This document shows positions 32,917-42,182 of a DNA stretch of 64,000 bases, in pieces (the first letter of the stretch is position 1; every line of letters starts with the position of its first letter). Position numbers and translations under genes: made by a program. The notes below the pieces were generated by a model, which made no database searches, was not told the DNA's origin, and saw only the letters and a list, made by a program, of their open reading frames with translations. Origin of the DNA: Rhizobium sp. AAP43 (GTDB lineage Bacteria; Pseudomonadota; Alphaproteobacteria; Rhizobiales; Rhizobiaceae); the NCBI RefSeq assembly GCF_001296045.1, contig NZ_LJHS01000005.1, positions 124,001 to 188,000 of the forward strand, given 5' to 3'.

Positions 32917-35562
32917 ATGTCAGTTCCTGTCTCGACCTATCGCCTGCAATTTCGCGGGGGTATGGACTTTGAGCGCGCCGCGAGCCTCGTTCCTTACCTG
33001 AGGCGACTGGGGATCAGTCATCTCTACGCCTCTCCGATCTTTGCGGCGACGGACGGGTCGACGCATGGCTATGATGTCACCGACGCGAACCTCGTTGATC
33101 CGACGCTTGGCGGGCGCCAGGGTCTTGAGGCATTGGCTCGCGTCTTGAAAAGCAATGGCATGGGCCTGATCCTCGACATTGTGCCGAACCATATGGCTGC
33201 GAGCCTTGAAAACCCGTGGTGGCGCAGCGTGATCGAATGGGGTGAGGCGAGCCCGTTTTCCCATTACTTTGACATAGACTGGAGCCGTCGGCTGACCCTG
33301 CCATTTCTCGGAGCCTCCTTTGACGATGCGGTGGCGAATGGCGATCTGAAACTTGATCTCGATCGGGAGCGAGGCACTCTTGTTCTGCGTTACATCGACA
33401 GTGGCTATCCGCTCCTTCCTGAGACGTATCCATTTGCACTCGTCGGCTTTAAAACGGGCCTCGCTGCAGAGCTTGCCGCCCTCGGGAAGGCAGCTTCGGC
33501 GGATCGCGCGCAAGAGTTTCATGCCGCCGTGTCGGGCTTGTGCGAGAGCCCTGATTTTGAGGTGCTCCAGCAGGCGCTTGCAGAGCGCTCGGCAGACCCT
33601 GCATTCCTCGTCGCCCTGCACAAACGCCAGCCATGGCAGTTGATAGCCTGGACGGAAGCCGCCAAGGGGCTCAACTACCGACGCTTCTTCGAAATTGCCG
33701 GTTTGGTTGGCCTGAGGGTCGAGGATGAGGCTGTTTTTGCCGCGGCCCATCAAGCCGTGCTGGATATGGTGGGCGACGGCTTGGTTCAGGGCTTGCGGAT
33801 CGATCACGTCGATGGGCTTGCGGATCCGGCGGCCTATCTCCGGCGTCTGCGGGATGCTGTTGGACATGACCTACCAATCTTCGTTGAGAAAATCCTCGCC
33901 CCCGGTGAGGATCTGCCCGCAGACTGGCCGGTTGAGGGCTCGACTGGATATGAGTTCATCGCAGCCGAAGTGCCGGTTCTGCTCGACAGCGCTGGTTTTC
34001 TGGCTATGCGGCAAGGCTATGAGACGATCTGCGGGACTACGGTCGATGTGGCAACGGAGATGCGCGAGGCCAAGCTTCGCATGGTCCGGGTCAATTTTGC
34101 AGGCGAAGTGGATGCGGTCCTTCGTCTTGCACGTGGGCTTCTCGGCTGTGAAGCTGGGCCGCTGCGCAGGGGGCTGGAGGAACTGCTCGTCGCCTTTCCG
34201 CGCTATCGAAGCTACGGCACGCAAACGGGTCTATCCGCTGCGGACGGCGAACTTCTCGATGCGGTGCTTGCGGCGGCCGAAAGGGAGCTTTCTGCTGTTG
34301 AACGCGAGGCAGCATCCGCCCTGGTGACACTGTTGAAGGGCGATGGCGATGCCAGTGATCCGGTGCGCGCTGCAGAATTGCGGCGGCGTTTTCAGCAATT
34401 GACCGGACCGCTGATGGCCAAGGCGCTCGAAGACACACTGTTCTTCCGACATGTGGAATGTCTGGCGCTGAATGAAGTTGGGGGCGAACTGGAGCCACCA
34501 ATGGCGGGACTTGACCATTTTCATGCCGAGATGACGCGGCGTTCGGAGCGCCAGCCTCGCGGTCTTTCGGCATCGTCCACCCATGACACCAAGCGGGGTG
34601 AGGATGCGCGGGCACGACTGTTTGCCCTTGCAGAAGATGCGCCCCGATTTGCGACCTTGGTCGAGAAATGGCGCGCCATGGATCGGCCAGCCCTCCGCTC
34701 TGTGAATGGCGAGGCGGCGCCTGAGCCCCGCCTCGAATGGATGATCTACCAGTCGCTGGTCGGGCATTGGCCCATCAATCTTGCGGCTGATGACCGAGAT
34801 GGCGTTGCGGCCTTTTGCGACCGCTTTGTCGCTTTCCTCGAAAAATCCATGCGCGAGGCGAAGCTGCGCAGTGACTGGGCCGATGTCAATGAAGACTACG
34901 AGAGCGCCGTTGCCGACCACGCGCGGGCTCTTCTCGATCGTCCTGAATTCTTGAAGGATTTTGTCGGTGAAATTCAGTCTATCATGGCTGCGGGTCTGAT
35001 CAATGGTCTGACCCAAACGGCCCTCAAGCTCACAGCACCCGGTATTCCTGATATCTACCAGGGCAGCGAAGTGCTGGATTTCAGCTTTGTCGATCCGGAT
35101 AACAGGCGCCCGCCAGCGTTCGAGGCGGTGGGAGACTTCGAAGTGGATGCGGCCCCGGTACTGACAGATCCCCATGCCCTTGCAACGGGTCGCGCCAAGC
35201 AGGCGCTGATCGCCCGTGGCTTGCGTCTTAGGCACGATGAGCCGCTGCTTTTTAGCGAAGGCACCTATACGCCGCTTCAGGCCGTGGGCGCACGCCAGCA
35301 GCATGTCGTCGCCTTCGCGCGCCGTCATGGGGGGTATACCTTGCTCACCATTGCAATCAGGCTTCCGCTGTCGCTGCAAACATCATGCGCTGGTCTGGAG
35401 GCAAGTAAGTTCTGGGGGGATACCGGGATTGATCTGCCGGATGATCTCGAAACCACCGAGTGGCGCGATGTGTTGACGGGACGCCGGATCGGTCCGGGAT
35501 CGAGGCTTTCGCTCCGCGATGTGCTGGGGCCGCAGCCGGTGGCGCTGCTCGTCGCGCCGTAA
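32917..35562 (+). CDS. treY: Maltooligosyl trehalose synthase
   Basis: An 881-residue GH13 enzyme of the TreY type, beginning VSTYRLQFRGGMDFERAASLVPYLRRLGISHLYASPI. GH13 regions are visible: DIVPNHMA (region I), GLRIDHVDGL with catalytic Asp near residue 295 (region II), IFVEKILAPGE with the acid Glu (III) and STHDTKRGEDARARL (IV). It converts the reducing end of maltodextrin into a trehalosyl unit. The partner TreZ, which releases trehalose, is not in this window. A UUCG-loop terminator follows. The ribosome site is AAGGA. Confidence 0.95.
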   Translation: MSVPVSTYRLQFRGGMDFERAASLVPYLRRLGISHLYASPIFAATDGSTHGYDVTDANLVDPTLGGRQGLEALARVLKSNGMGLILDIVPNHMAASLENPWWRSVIEWGEASPFSHYFDIDWSRRLTLPFLGASFDDAVANGDLKLDLDRERGTLVLRYIDSGYPLLPETYPFALVGFKTGLAAELAALGKAASADRAQEFHAAVSGLCESPDFEVLQQALAERSADPAFLVALHKRQPWQLIAWTEAAKGLNYRRFFEIAGLVGLRVEDEAVFAAAHQAVLDMVGDGLVQGLRIDHVDGLADPAAYLRRLRDAVGHDLPIFVEKILAPGEDLPADWPVEGSTGYEFIAAEVPVLLDSAGFLAMRQGYETICGTTVDVATEMREAKLRMVRVNFAGEVDAVLRLARGLLGCEAGPLRRGLEELLVAFPRYRSYGTQTGLSAADGELLDAVLAAAERELSAVEREAASALVTLLKGDGDASDPVRAAELRRRFQQLTGPLMAKALEDTLFFRHVECLALNEVGGELEPPMAGLDHFHAEMTRRSERQPRGLSASSTHDTKRGEDARARLFALAEDAPRFATLVEKWRAMDRPALRSVNGEAAPEPRLEWMIYQSLVGHWPINLAADDRDGVAAFCDRFVAFLEKSMREAKLRSDWADVNEDYESAVADHARALLDRPEFLKDFVGEIQSIMAAGLINGLTQTALKLTAPGIPDIYQGSEVLDFSFVDPDNRRPPAFEAVGDFEVDAAPVLTDPHALATGRAKQALIARGLRLRHDEPLLFSEGTYTPLQAVGARQQHVVAFARRHGGYTLLTIAIRLPLSLQTSCAGLEASKFWGDTGIDLPDDLETTEWRDVLTGRRIGPGSRLSLRDVLGPQPVALLVAP

Positions 35563-35565
35563 TCT

Positions 35566-35593
35566 GACGCCATTCGCTTCGGCGAATGGCGTC
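35566..35593 (+). terminator. Terminator of treY with UUCG loop
   Basis: A perfect 12-bp stem GACGCCATTCGC/GCGAATGGCGTC closed by TTCG, four bases after the treY stop codon. The tail CTCTCTTCGTCTCT is pyrimidine-rich rather than a T run. Confidence 0.7.
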
Positions 35594-35622
35594 CTCTCTT
35601 CGTCTCTCAGTTGGTTGAAATT

Positions 35623-35922
35623 TCAGGCGACCGCGCGGCCGGAAGGGCGAAAGCTTGGCTGGCGGCGCAGGTCATAGCACTGACGCATGCCAGTCTCTTC
35701 GCCGGCGGCGATAAAGGCTGCGCGGGCAAGTTCCGTGGCGCTTGGGCTGCGAAGCGCTATGCGGCAAAGGCGGATGGCGCGTGCATAGGCGTCGCCACGG
35801 CGGGTCGGCCATTCGGCGTCGAGAAAATCAAGGGCATCATAAGCATTGAGAAAGCGTCTGGTCAGGCCGCAAGGCAGTTGTAGTTCGACTGGAACGGTCC
35901 AGGTGAAATCAGTATCGGTCAT
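35623..35922 (-). CDS. DUF982 domain-containing protein
   Basis: A 99-residue protein of the DUF982 family, almost restricted to rhizobia and often present in many copies. Family features are the N-terminal beta strand (WTVPVELQLPCGLTRRFLNAYDALDFLDAEWP), the WPTRRGDAYARAIRLCRIAL segment and the ARAAFIAAGEE helix. Function is unknown. It is convergent with treY and stands alone. Confidence 0.85.
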   Translation of the reverse strand: MTDTDFTWTVPVELQLPCGLTRRFLNAYDALDFLDAEWPTRRGDAYARAIRLCRIALRSPSATELARAAFIAAGEETGMRQCYDLRRQPSFRPSGRAVA

Positions 35923-35995
35923 ACCATCCTCCGTTAGGCACCCACAAACTCACGGGTGACAGGATCGGTTCCAGGTAGGCCTCAAAAAAGGGGAG

Positions 35996-36856
35996 TTATG
36001 ATGTTGATTCTGCGGCAACTATCGGGTCGGCGCCCTGTTCGCGCTGTTCCAGCCATCGCGCTGTGAGGGATGACGCATGCCGGGCCGCCTCGGCAATCTC
36101 CATCTCACGAAGGAGGCCGTCGATCAGCGCGCCACTGAAACTGTCGCCGGCGCCGATCGTATCGCGGACGGAAACCTGCTCGGTGACCGGGACGCGCCGT
36201 TCGTGCGCCCCGTCGTAGATCACCATGGCCGCCGGGCCATCTGTCATCACGAGATGGCGCAGGCGTTCGCCAGAGAGCGCATGGGCGAGCTGCCAGATAT
36301 CCTTGATCGAATGCTCTGGCAGGTCCGCCTTCGAGCCGACCACGACATCTGCCGGGCGTGGCCCCGCATCCCTCAGCGGCAATTGAGAAACGGAAAGCCT
36401 CGCCTGCGACAGGGAGGTGATGGCGGCCTCGGGCAGGCGAGGGGCGTTGACATAAAAGGCGGCGGCAGAGACGGGCTCATCGAGGACGAAGCTGCGCGAC
36501 AGGCGGCGCTCGCTTGACAGGATGGTGCGTTCACCTTCCGGGTCGAGCAGGATATCGGCGAAATCGGTCTCGCCCTCGCGTCGGGTGATCAGCGAGGTAT
36601 CGAAACCTTCGGCTGCCAAATCTGCGAATGCCTGATCGCCGGCCGCATCGTCCATCAGATTGGAGATCAGCGTTACCGGATGCCCGAGCTGCAGCAGCCG
36701 TCGCCCGGTGAAATAGCCACCGCCGCCAAGGCGCGTTTCGCGGCTGTGCCAGGCAATCCGCGCGCCTGAGCGCAGTGTTTCGTTCAGCCGCCAGATGCGG
36801 TCGTGGTTGACGTGACCGATCACGACCACCTGGGCTTTGGCGCGTCCGTCAATCAT
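35996..36856 (-). CDS. PfkB family carbohydrate kinase
   Basis: A 286-residue ribokinase-type sugar kinase: VVVIGHVNHDRIWRL at the N-terminus, LGGGGYFTGRRLLQLGHPVTLISNL and the anion-hole motif DTIGAGDSFSGALIDGLL with the catalytic Asp near 255. Its start overlaps the LacI gene stop by 4 bp, so it is made with that regulator. The ThuA/oxidoreductase operon on the other strand suggests that its sugar is an intermediate of the same pathway. The sugar cannot be named. Confidence 0.88.
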   Translation of the reverse strand: MIDGRAKAQVVVIGHVNHDRIWRLNETLRSGARIAWHSRETRLGGGGYFTGRRLLQLGHPVTLISNLMDDAAGDQAFADLAAEGFDTSLITRREGETDFADILLDPEGERTILSSERRLSRSFVLDEPVSAAAFYVNAPRLPEAAITSLSQARLSVSQLPLRDAGPRPADVVVGSKADLPEHSIKDIWQLAHALSGERLRHLVMTDGPAAMVIYDGAHERRVPVTEQVSVRDTIGAGDSFSGALIDGLLREMEIAEAARHASSLTARWLEQREQGADPIVAAESTS

Positions 36857-37881
36857 GCCGAAGTTTCCCTGGGTGCTGCGCGGGAGGATTCGCGCAGGAT
36901 CAGCTCGACCGGCCAGAGTTCGGCAATCTCAGTTGCCTCGCGCCCTTCCAGCATCTGCAAGAGGAGATCGGCGATGCGGTGTCCGGCTGCGCGGATCGAG
37001 GACCTCGTCGCCGACAGGGCGGGCGCCATGTTGTCGGCGGTCAGATAGGGAAAAACGTCGTCATGCGCGATGACGGAGACGTCCTTGCCGACGGTGAGGT
37101 TCATGGCACGCGCGGCCCGGTAGATGCCGAGCGCCGTCATCATCGAACCGGCGATAAAGGCGGTTGGCCGGGGGTGGTCAGCGAGCCGTGCGCGGGCGAT
37201 GCGGAAGCCCTGCTCGTCAGTGAATTCCGCGTGGCTGACGAGCCCCGGGTCAAAGGCGATGCCGCGTTCGGCAAGAGCCGTCTGATATCCACGGTCGCGA
37301 TCGAGCGTGAATGTCAGGCCCTCGCGGCCATTGATCATGGCGATGCGGCGATGGCCAAGGTCGAGAAGATGGTCCGTCGAGCGGCGGATCGCGCCTTCAT
37401 TGTCAATGTCGAGCCAGGCGTGCGGCACATCGGTTTCGGAACGCCCATGCACGATGAAGGGCAGTTTCAGCTGATGGAGCAGGGCAATGCGTGGGTCATT
37501 GGGGCGGGGCGAGTGGATGACCACGGCATCGACGCGGCGGCTCTGGGCAAGCCGGCGATAGATCTGCAATTCGTCTGTGGTTTCGTGTTCAGCCATCGGC
37601 GTCAGCAGGATGTCGATATCACTGCCGCTCAGTCGCTCAGCCATGCCGCTCATGAATTCGGAGAACTGATAGTCGCCAACCTTGGTCATCACCACGCCAA
37701 TCGCGCCGGCGCGACCCGTCGCCAGCCTGACTGCATTGACGTTCGGGCGATAGCCGAGCCGGGCGGCTTCTTCCGACACCCGCTTGCGCGTGGCTTCGCT
37801 GACCTCCGGATAGCCGCTCAAGGCGCGGCTGACGGTGGTCGGCGACAGGCCGATATGCTCTGCGAATTCCTTCAGCTTCAT
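36853..37881 (-). CDS. LacI family transcriptional regulator
   Basis: A 342-residue repressor: HTH (KLKEFAEHIGLSPTTVSRALSGYPEVSEATRKRV, residues 2-36), hinge helix near 45-60 and a periplasmic-binding-like sugar domain (IGVVMTKVGDYQFSEFM, GHRRIAMINGREGLTFT, VIAHDDVFPYLTADNMAP). Start ATG 37881 gives the standard MKLKEF N-terminus; longer in-frame starts add 44 non-homologous residues. Two near-identical LacI-type sites flank the divergent region, one upstream of each unit, so it probably represses itself, pfkB and the thuA operon. Confidence 0.93.
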   Translation of the reverse strand: MKLKEFAEHIGLSPTTVSRALSGYPEVSEATRKRVSEEAARLGYRPNVNAVRLATGRAGAIGVVMTKVGDYQFSEFMSGMAERLSGSDIDILLTPMAEHETTDELQIYRRLAQSRRVDAVVIHSPRPNDPRIALLHQLKLPFIVHGRSETDVPHAWLDIDNEGAIRRSTDHLLDLGHRRIAMINGREGLTFTLDRDRGYQTALAERGIAFDPGLVSHAEFTDEQGFRIARARLADHPRPTAFIAGSMMTALGIYRAARAMNLTVGKDVSVIAHDDVFPYLTADNMAPALSATRSSIRAAGHRIADLLLQMLEGREATEIAELWPVELILRESSRAAPRETSA

Positions 37882-37974
37882 CCGTGGTGCCGTTGCTCTC
37901 GCTTCTGGGGTTGGTCTTTTCGCCCCGCTTATCCCATGCGCCCGCGCCAGCTGGCAAGCGTGGGATCCTGTTTG

Positions 37975-37989
37975 CCAAAGCGGTTGCAA
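37975..37989. promoter_or_regulatory. Candidate LacI operator 1
   Basis: CCAAAGCGGTTGCAA is centred on CG and shares 13 of 15 bases with the site at 38137-38151. It lies 94 bp before the lacI start and fits the LacI-family pattern AA-N-CG-N-TT. Confidence 0.6.
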
Positions 37990-38136
37990 TTTTGGTTCGG
38001 TTGTAGCCCTCATTCCTGATGGTGTTCATGCGCCTGGATGGAGTGGCGTAGCTTGCTGATATTGCGCTGCGACAGTTTCGCCCGGAGCCTCTTCGAGGGT
38101 TTGACAGGTCGGTGGTTTTTTGTCAGCTTGCGCCAG

Positions 38137-38151
38137 CCAAAGCGCTTTCAA
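38137..38151. promoter_or_regulatory. Candidate LacI operator 2 (thuA side)
   Basis: CCAAAGCGCTTTCAA contains the perfect palindrome AAAGCGCTTT (38139-38148). It starts 31 bp after the TTGACA box and lies 75 bp before thuA, a position where bound repressor would block transcription. Confidence 0.65.
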
Positions 38152-38225
38152 ATTTGGAAGCGATGGTGCAGTCGCGTGCCGGAAAATGAGCACAGTATGG
38201 AAAATCAAAGTCAGGGAGGCGTCAG

Positions 38226-39011
38226 ATGACGATCCGAACGGTTGTCTGGGGAGAGAATATTCACGAGCGGGAAAACGCCGTCGTGCGCGAGATCTATCCC
38301 GAGGGTATGCATTCCACGATTGCTGCAGCGCTCAACAAAGGGGAGGGGATGGAAGCCACGACGGCCACCCTGCAGGAGCCGGAGCATGGCCTCTCCGAGG
38401 CGCGGCTTGCCGAGACCGATGTGCTGATCTGGTGGGGCCATAAGGCGCATGGCGAAGTCTCCGATGAGATCGTCGAGCGCGTGGCCAAACGGGTCTGGGA
38501 AGGCATGGGGCTAATCGTCCTGCATTCCGGCCATTTCTCCAAGCCTTTCAAACGGCTGATGGGCACGCCCTGCGCGCTGAAATGGCGCGAGGCCGGCGAG
38601 CGTGAGCGAATCTGGACGGTCAATCCGGGCCATCCCATCGCAGCCGGTATCCCGGAGAATTTCGTACTTGAAAACGAGGAAATGTACGGCGAGTTCTTCT
38701 CCGTTCCCGAACCGCTGGAGACGGTGTTCATCTCCTGGTTTGCCGGCGGTGAGATCTTCCGTTCGGGTCTCACTTGGCGTCGCGGTGCGGGCAATATCTT
38801 CTATTTCCGTCCCGGCCATGAAACCTATCCGACCTATCATGATGCGACGGTCCAGCAGGTCATCCGCAATGGCGTGAAGTGGGCCTACAATCCGATGCCG
38901 CGCTATTCGGCCGTGCATGAGGCGCCGAATGTTCCGGTTGAAGAGGCGCTGGAGCCGATCACGGAGCGCGGTCCGCGCCTGCATCAGGCCGGGGAGGAAG
39001 GCTACAAATGA
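38226..39011 (+). CDS. ThuA domain protein
   Basis: A 261-residue ThuA-like protein, a class I glutamine-amidotransferase-like fold. Signature stretches are [61 protein letters not shown] and [16 protein letters not shown]. ThuA of Sinorhizobium takes part in trehalose/maltitol utilisation with the dehydrogenase ThuB, and related pairs with Gfo/Idh proteins are common. Its coupling to the next gene (4-bp overlap) and to a LacI regulator fits a disaccharide or sugar-acid pathway, but the transporter genes of the thu operon are absent. Confidence 0.85.
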   Translation: MTIRTVVWGENIHERENAVVREIYPEGMHSTIAAALNKGEGMEATTATLQEPEHGLSEARLAETDVLIWWGHKAHGEVSDEIVERVAKRVWEGMGLIVLHSGHFSKPFKRLMGTPCALKWREAGERERIWTVNPGHPIAAGIPENFVLENEEMYGEFFSVPEPLETVFISWFAGGEIFRSGLTWRRGAGNIFYFRPGHETYPTYHDATVQQVIRNGVKWAYNPMPRYSAVHEAPNVPVEEALEPITERGPRLHQAGEEGYK

Positions 39012-40066
39012 GCACTGCCCCCATTCGTCTTTTGATCCTCGGGACCGGCGGCATGGCCAATAGCCATGCGATGAATTTCTCGACGATGTCGGATGTGCAG
39101 CTTGTCGCGGCTGTTGATCTCGACCTGGCGACAGTGCGCGGTTTTGCTGCCCGGCATGGCATCCCCAATACCTTCACGTCGCTCGACGAGGCGATTGCCT
39201 GGGGTGAATTCGACGCGGTCACCAATGTCACGCCCGACCGTGTGCATCATCCAACCACGCTGAAGCTGATTGCGGCTGGCAAGCATGTGATGTGCGAGAA
39301 GCCGCTGGCCGAGAATTATGCCAAGGCCGATGAAATGGCGACGGCGGCGGAAGCGTCGGGGCTCGTCAATATGGTCAACCTGACATACCGCAATGTGGCG
39401 CAGGTGCAGAAGGCCCGCCAGCTGGTCCTGGACGGCGAAATCGGCAAGGTTCGCCACATCGAGGCCTCCTATCTGCAGAGCTGGCTCGTCTCCAAGGCCT
39501 GGGGCGACTGGGCAACCGAAAGCCAATGGCTGTGGCGGCTGTCCACCAAGCATGGCTCGAACGGCGTGCTGGGCGATGTCGGCATCCATATCCTCGACTT
39601 TGCCGGCTTTGGAGCGGCGACCGATATCGACCATGTCTTTGCCCGGCTGAAGACCTTCGAGAAGGCGCCGGGCAATCGGATCGGCGAATACGATCTCGAT
39701 GCGAATGACAGCTTCACCATGACGGCCGAGTTCACCAATGGCGCGATGGGCGTCGTCCATGCCAGCCGGTGGGCTACGGGACACCTGAACGAGCTGCGGC
39801 TCCGGGTGCATGGCGACAAGGGTGCGCTGGAGGTCATCCATACGCTGGAGGATTCCTCGCTCAGAGCCTGCCTGCAGGAGGATGTCGAAAAGGCGGTCTG
39901 GCGCGAAATCGAGGTCGATCCGGTGGAAACGAACTATCAGAAGTTCATTGCTGCCATCCGTTCGGGCCACATGCAGGAGCCGAGCTTCCGACATGCGGCA
40001 GACCTGCAGAAGATCCTGGATCTCGCCATGCTGACCGAAGTCGAGCGGCGCGAGCTCGCCGTCTGA
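39008..40066 (+). CDS. Gfo/Idh/MocA family oxidoreductase
   Basis: A 352-residue NAD(P)-dependent sugar dehydrogenase type protein: Rossmann motif [30 protein letters not shown] with the conserved Lys-Pro near residue 98, and [10 protein letters not shown] in the C-terminal domain. It probably oxidises the sugar or glycoside processed with ThuA; ThuB is the nearest known partner model. The overlap with thuA shows a two-gene operon ended by a strong terminator. Confidence 0.9.
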   Translation: MSTAPIRLLILGTGGMANSHAMNFSTMSDVQLVAAVDLDLATVRGFAARHGIPNTFTSLDEAIAWGEFDAVTNVTPDRVHHPTTLKLIAAGKHVMCEKPLAENYAKADEMATAAEASGLVNMVNLTYRNVAQVQKARQLVLDGEIGKVRHIEASYLQSWLVSKAWGDWATESQWLWRLSTKHGSNGVLGDVGIHILDFAGFGAATDIDHVFARLKTFEKAPGNRIGEYDLDANDSFTMTAEFTNGAMGVVHASRWATGHLNELRLRVHGDKGALEVIHTLEDSSLRACLQEDVEKAVWREIEVDPVETNYQKFIAAIRSGHMQEPSFRHAADLQKILDLAMLTEVERRELAV

Positions 40067-40094
40067 GGCCGTCCTTGCTGGATCTATAGCGAAA

Positions 40095-40133
40095 CGGAAA
40101 ACGCCGCCCGAGGAGGTTCGGGCGGCGTTTCCA
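40095..40133. terminator. Bidirectional terminator between two dehydrogenase genes
   Basis: AAACGCCGCCCGA pairs with TCGGGCGGCGTTT around GGAGGT. Short T and A runs on each side let it serve both the thuA operon (plus) and idhA (minus). Confidence 0.8.
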
Positions 40134-40172
40134 TTCTGCGCCTCCTTGCGGTGGCGCGGGCCTATGTTGTGG

Positions 40173-41168
40173 TCAGTAGGCGATCGTTACGGCTGATTTG
40201 TCCTTGGCGGACTTCACGGCAGCGTCGGCCAGCGCCAGGGCGATCAACCCGTCTTCTGCCGAGGGGGCCATCGGCGTGCCGTTTTCCAGCGCATCGATGA
40301 AGGCCGAGATTTCGGCGGCGTAAGCGGCCGTGTAGCGGGTCATGAAGAAGTCATGCAGCGGCGGGCGGGTATAACCATCCTTGCTGGCGACTTCGATCGA
40401 GACCGGGCGCTGGTTTTCGGCCGAAACCGAACCGAGCGAGCCATGCACTTCGATGCGCTGGTCGTAGCCGTAGGAGGCGCGGCGCGAGTTGGAGATGATC
40501 GCCTGGCGGCCGCTCTTCGTCGTCAGGATCAGCGAGGCGCTGTCGTAGTCGCCGAGTTCGCCAATCTTGGGGTCGACCAGAACGGAGGCCGAAGCCTGAA
40601 CGGTCTCGATCTCTTCGCCGAGCAGGAAGCGCGCCATGTCGAAGTCATGGATGGTCATGTCGCGGAAGATGCCGCCGGACACCTTGATGTATTCGGCCGG
40701 CGGGGCGCCCGGATCGCGGCTGGTGATGGTGACCATCTCGACCTTGCCGATCGTGCCCTTGTCGATTTCCTTGCGGACGGCCTGGAAATGCGGGTCGAAG
40801 CGGCGGTTGAAGCCAAGCATGACCTTGCCGCCGACGGCGCGCACGGTTTCAAGGCAGGCCTTGGCCCTGTTAACGTCCAGATCAATCGGCTTTTCGCAGA
40901 AAATCGCCTTGCCGGCCTTGGCGAAACGCTCGATCAGGTCGGCATGGGTGTTGGTCGGGGTGCAGATGATGACGGCATCGATGTCCTTGTCGGCTTCGAT
41001 CTCCTCGATCGTCTTCACCGCGCAGCCTGTCTGGGCCGCGATGGCGTTCGCCGCCTCGGCGAAGGCGTCCGCGACCGCCACGAGCTTGGCGCGCTTGTCC
41101 TCCGCGATGGCTTTTGCATGCACCTTGCCGATACGACCTGCGCCGAGAAGCGCCAGTTTCGTGACCAT
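40173..41168 (-). CDS. idhA: Inositol 2-dehydrogenase
   Basis: A 331-residue Gfo/Idh/MocA dehydrogenase: LLGAGRIGKVHAKAIAED, FCEKPIDLDVNRAKACLE with Lys near 96, and GGIFRDMTIHDFDMARF with catalytic Asp/His. It oxidises myo-inositol to 2-keto-myo-inositol (scyllo-inosose). Start ATG 41168 follows GGGAGG by 7 bp. It is divergent from iolR and the iol genes, and its upstream region holds a candidate IolR site. Confidence 0.92.
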   Translation of the reverse strand: MVTKLALLGAGRIGKVHAKAIAEDKRAKLVAVADAFAEAANAIAAQTGCAVKTIEEIEADKDIDAVIICTPTNTHADLIERFAKAGKAIFCEKPIDLDVNRAKACLETVRAVGGKVMLGFNRRFDPHFQAVRKEIDKGTIGKVEMVTITSRDPGAPPAEYIKVSGGIFRDMTIHDFDMARFLLGEEIETVQASASVLVDPKIGELGDYDSASLILTTKSGRQAIISNSRRASYGYDQRIEVHGSLGSVSAENQRPVSIEVASKDGYTRPPLHDFFMTRYTAAYAAEISAFIDALENGTPMAPSAEDGLIALALADAAVKSAKDKSAVTIAY

Positions 41169-41267
41169 GATCAATCCTCCCTATGCCACCGCCATCGGTG
41201 GCCCTCGTTACTGCCGGTCCCAGTTCGGGCCTGGCGACCATTCCATTTCTTGCTGGCAAATGCCGCG

Positions 41268-41290
41268 ATTTGGAATATACGTTCTATTTT
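41268..41290. promoter_or_regulatory. Candidate IolR site between idhA and iolR
   Basis: On the minus strand the core reads AGAACGTATATTCC, that is AGAA-N6-TTCC, close to the GGAA-N6-TTCC motif reported for Sinorhizobium IolR. The full 23 bp match the site before iolC at 18 of 23 positions. Confidence 0.6.
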
Positions 41291-41342
41291 GCTAGTCACT
41301 GGCAAAGGTGCTGTCAAGTATGACTGAACACGGGATGACGCG

Positions 41343-42161
41343 ATGAATGATGTTGGCGGGCCACAGACGATCAAGGCCTTCGAGGAGAAATTGCTGGAGG
41401 TCTCGACGGCACTGCCGAAGCGCCTGAAACAATGCGCCGACTATGTCGCGGCGAACCGGGATCGTATCGCAGTTTCCACGGTGGCCGAGATGGCAGAAGG
41501 GGCAGGCGTCCAGCCGTCGGCCTTCATGCGCTTTTGCCAGATCATGGGCTTTTCCGGCTTTTCCGGCATGCAGAAGCTATTTCGCGAGAGCTATGTTGGC
41601 GGCTGGCCGGACTATTCGACACGGCTGGAGCATCTGCGCGAAAAAGCGGAGGGCACGCCATCGGCCCTTTTGGCCGAATTTGTCGAGGCCGGGCGACTTT
41701 CGCTTGAAAATCTGGTGAACAGCGTTGATCCGCAGGCCTTGGAAGCCGCCGTCGAGGCCCTGGCCGGTGCGCAGACCATTCACATCATCGGCCTTCGCCG
41801 TTCGTTCCCCGTTGCCAGTTATCTGGCCTATGCCTTCGAAAAAATGGGCGTTCCGGCCGTGCTGCACAGCATCGTCGGGCGGCTCGATAATCATCATTCG
41901 ATCCGGGATGGGGATGCACTGCTTGCGGTGACCTTTTCGCCCTATTCGGCGGAAACCCTGGAGCTTGTGGAGCAGGTATGTGCCCGTGGCATGCCCGTCG
42001 TCGCCGTGACCGATACGGTCGTTGGTCCGCTCATGCGCACGGATGCCACCTTGCTTTCGGTTTCGGAGGTCGATTTTGGCGCGTTTCGCTCGCTTTCTGC
42101 GACGCTTTGCCTCGCCATCACACTGGCAGTCGCGGTCGGTACAAAGCGGAAGGAAGATTGA
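41343..42161 (+). CDS. iolR: IolR-type MurR/RpiR transcriptional regulator
   Basis: A 272-residue RpiR-family protein: HTH_6 (AVSTVAEMAEGAGVQPSAFMRFCQIMGFSGFSGMQKLF, residues about 40-80) and SIS domain (IHIIGLRRSFPVASYLAYAFEKMG, GDALLAVTFSPYSAETLEL). Rhizobial IolR is of this family and represses inositol genes, with a phosphorylated pathway intermediate as likely inducer. It is divergent from idhA and upstream of iolC. Confidence 0.88.
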   Translation: MNDVGGPQTIKAFEEKLLEVSTALPKRLKQCADYVAANRDRIAVSTVAEMAEGAGVQPSAFMRFCQIMGFSGFSGMQKLFRESYVGGWPDYSTRLEHLREKAEGTPSALLAEFVEAGRLSLENLVNSVDPQALEAAVEALAGAQTIHIIGLRRSFPVASYLAYAFEKMGVPAVLHSIVGRLDNHHSIRDGDALLAVTFSPYSAETLELVEQVCARGMPVVAVTDTVVGPLMRTDATLLSVSEVDFGAFRSLSATLCLAITLAVAVGTKRKED

Positions 42162-42182
42162 ACATCCGTATTGAAATTCTCA

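Larger units (their letters stand above)
37882..38225. promoter_or_regulatory. 344-bp intergenic region with divergent promoters
   Basis: No gene is seen. It holds the two LacI-type sites listed separately, a TTGACA (38101-38106) that may be the -35 element for thuA (no convincing -10 is visible), and the ribosome site GGGAGG (38214-38219). Confidence 0.6.

Noticed and set aside
37882..38013. Extended start for the LacI regulator
   Set aside because: The extra 44 residues precede the universally N-terminal HTH and run into the intergenic region that holds an operator.
38143..38162. 20-bp imperfect palindrome CGCTTTCAAATTTGGAAGCG
   Set aside because: It overlaps the LacI-type site, but its centre is AT rather than CG. 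The CG-centred 15-bp site that recurs on the lacI side is the better explanation.
40353..41327. 324-aa plus-strand frame opposite idhA
   Set aside because: It is the antisense shadow of the idhA gene, which has all dehydrogenase motifs.
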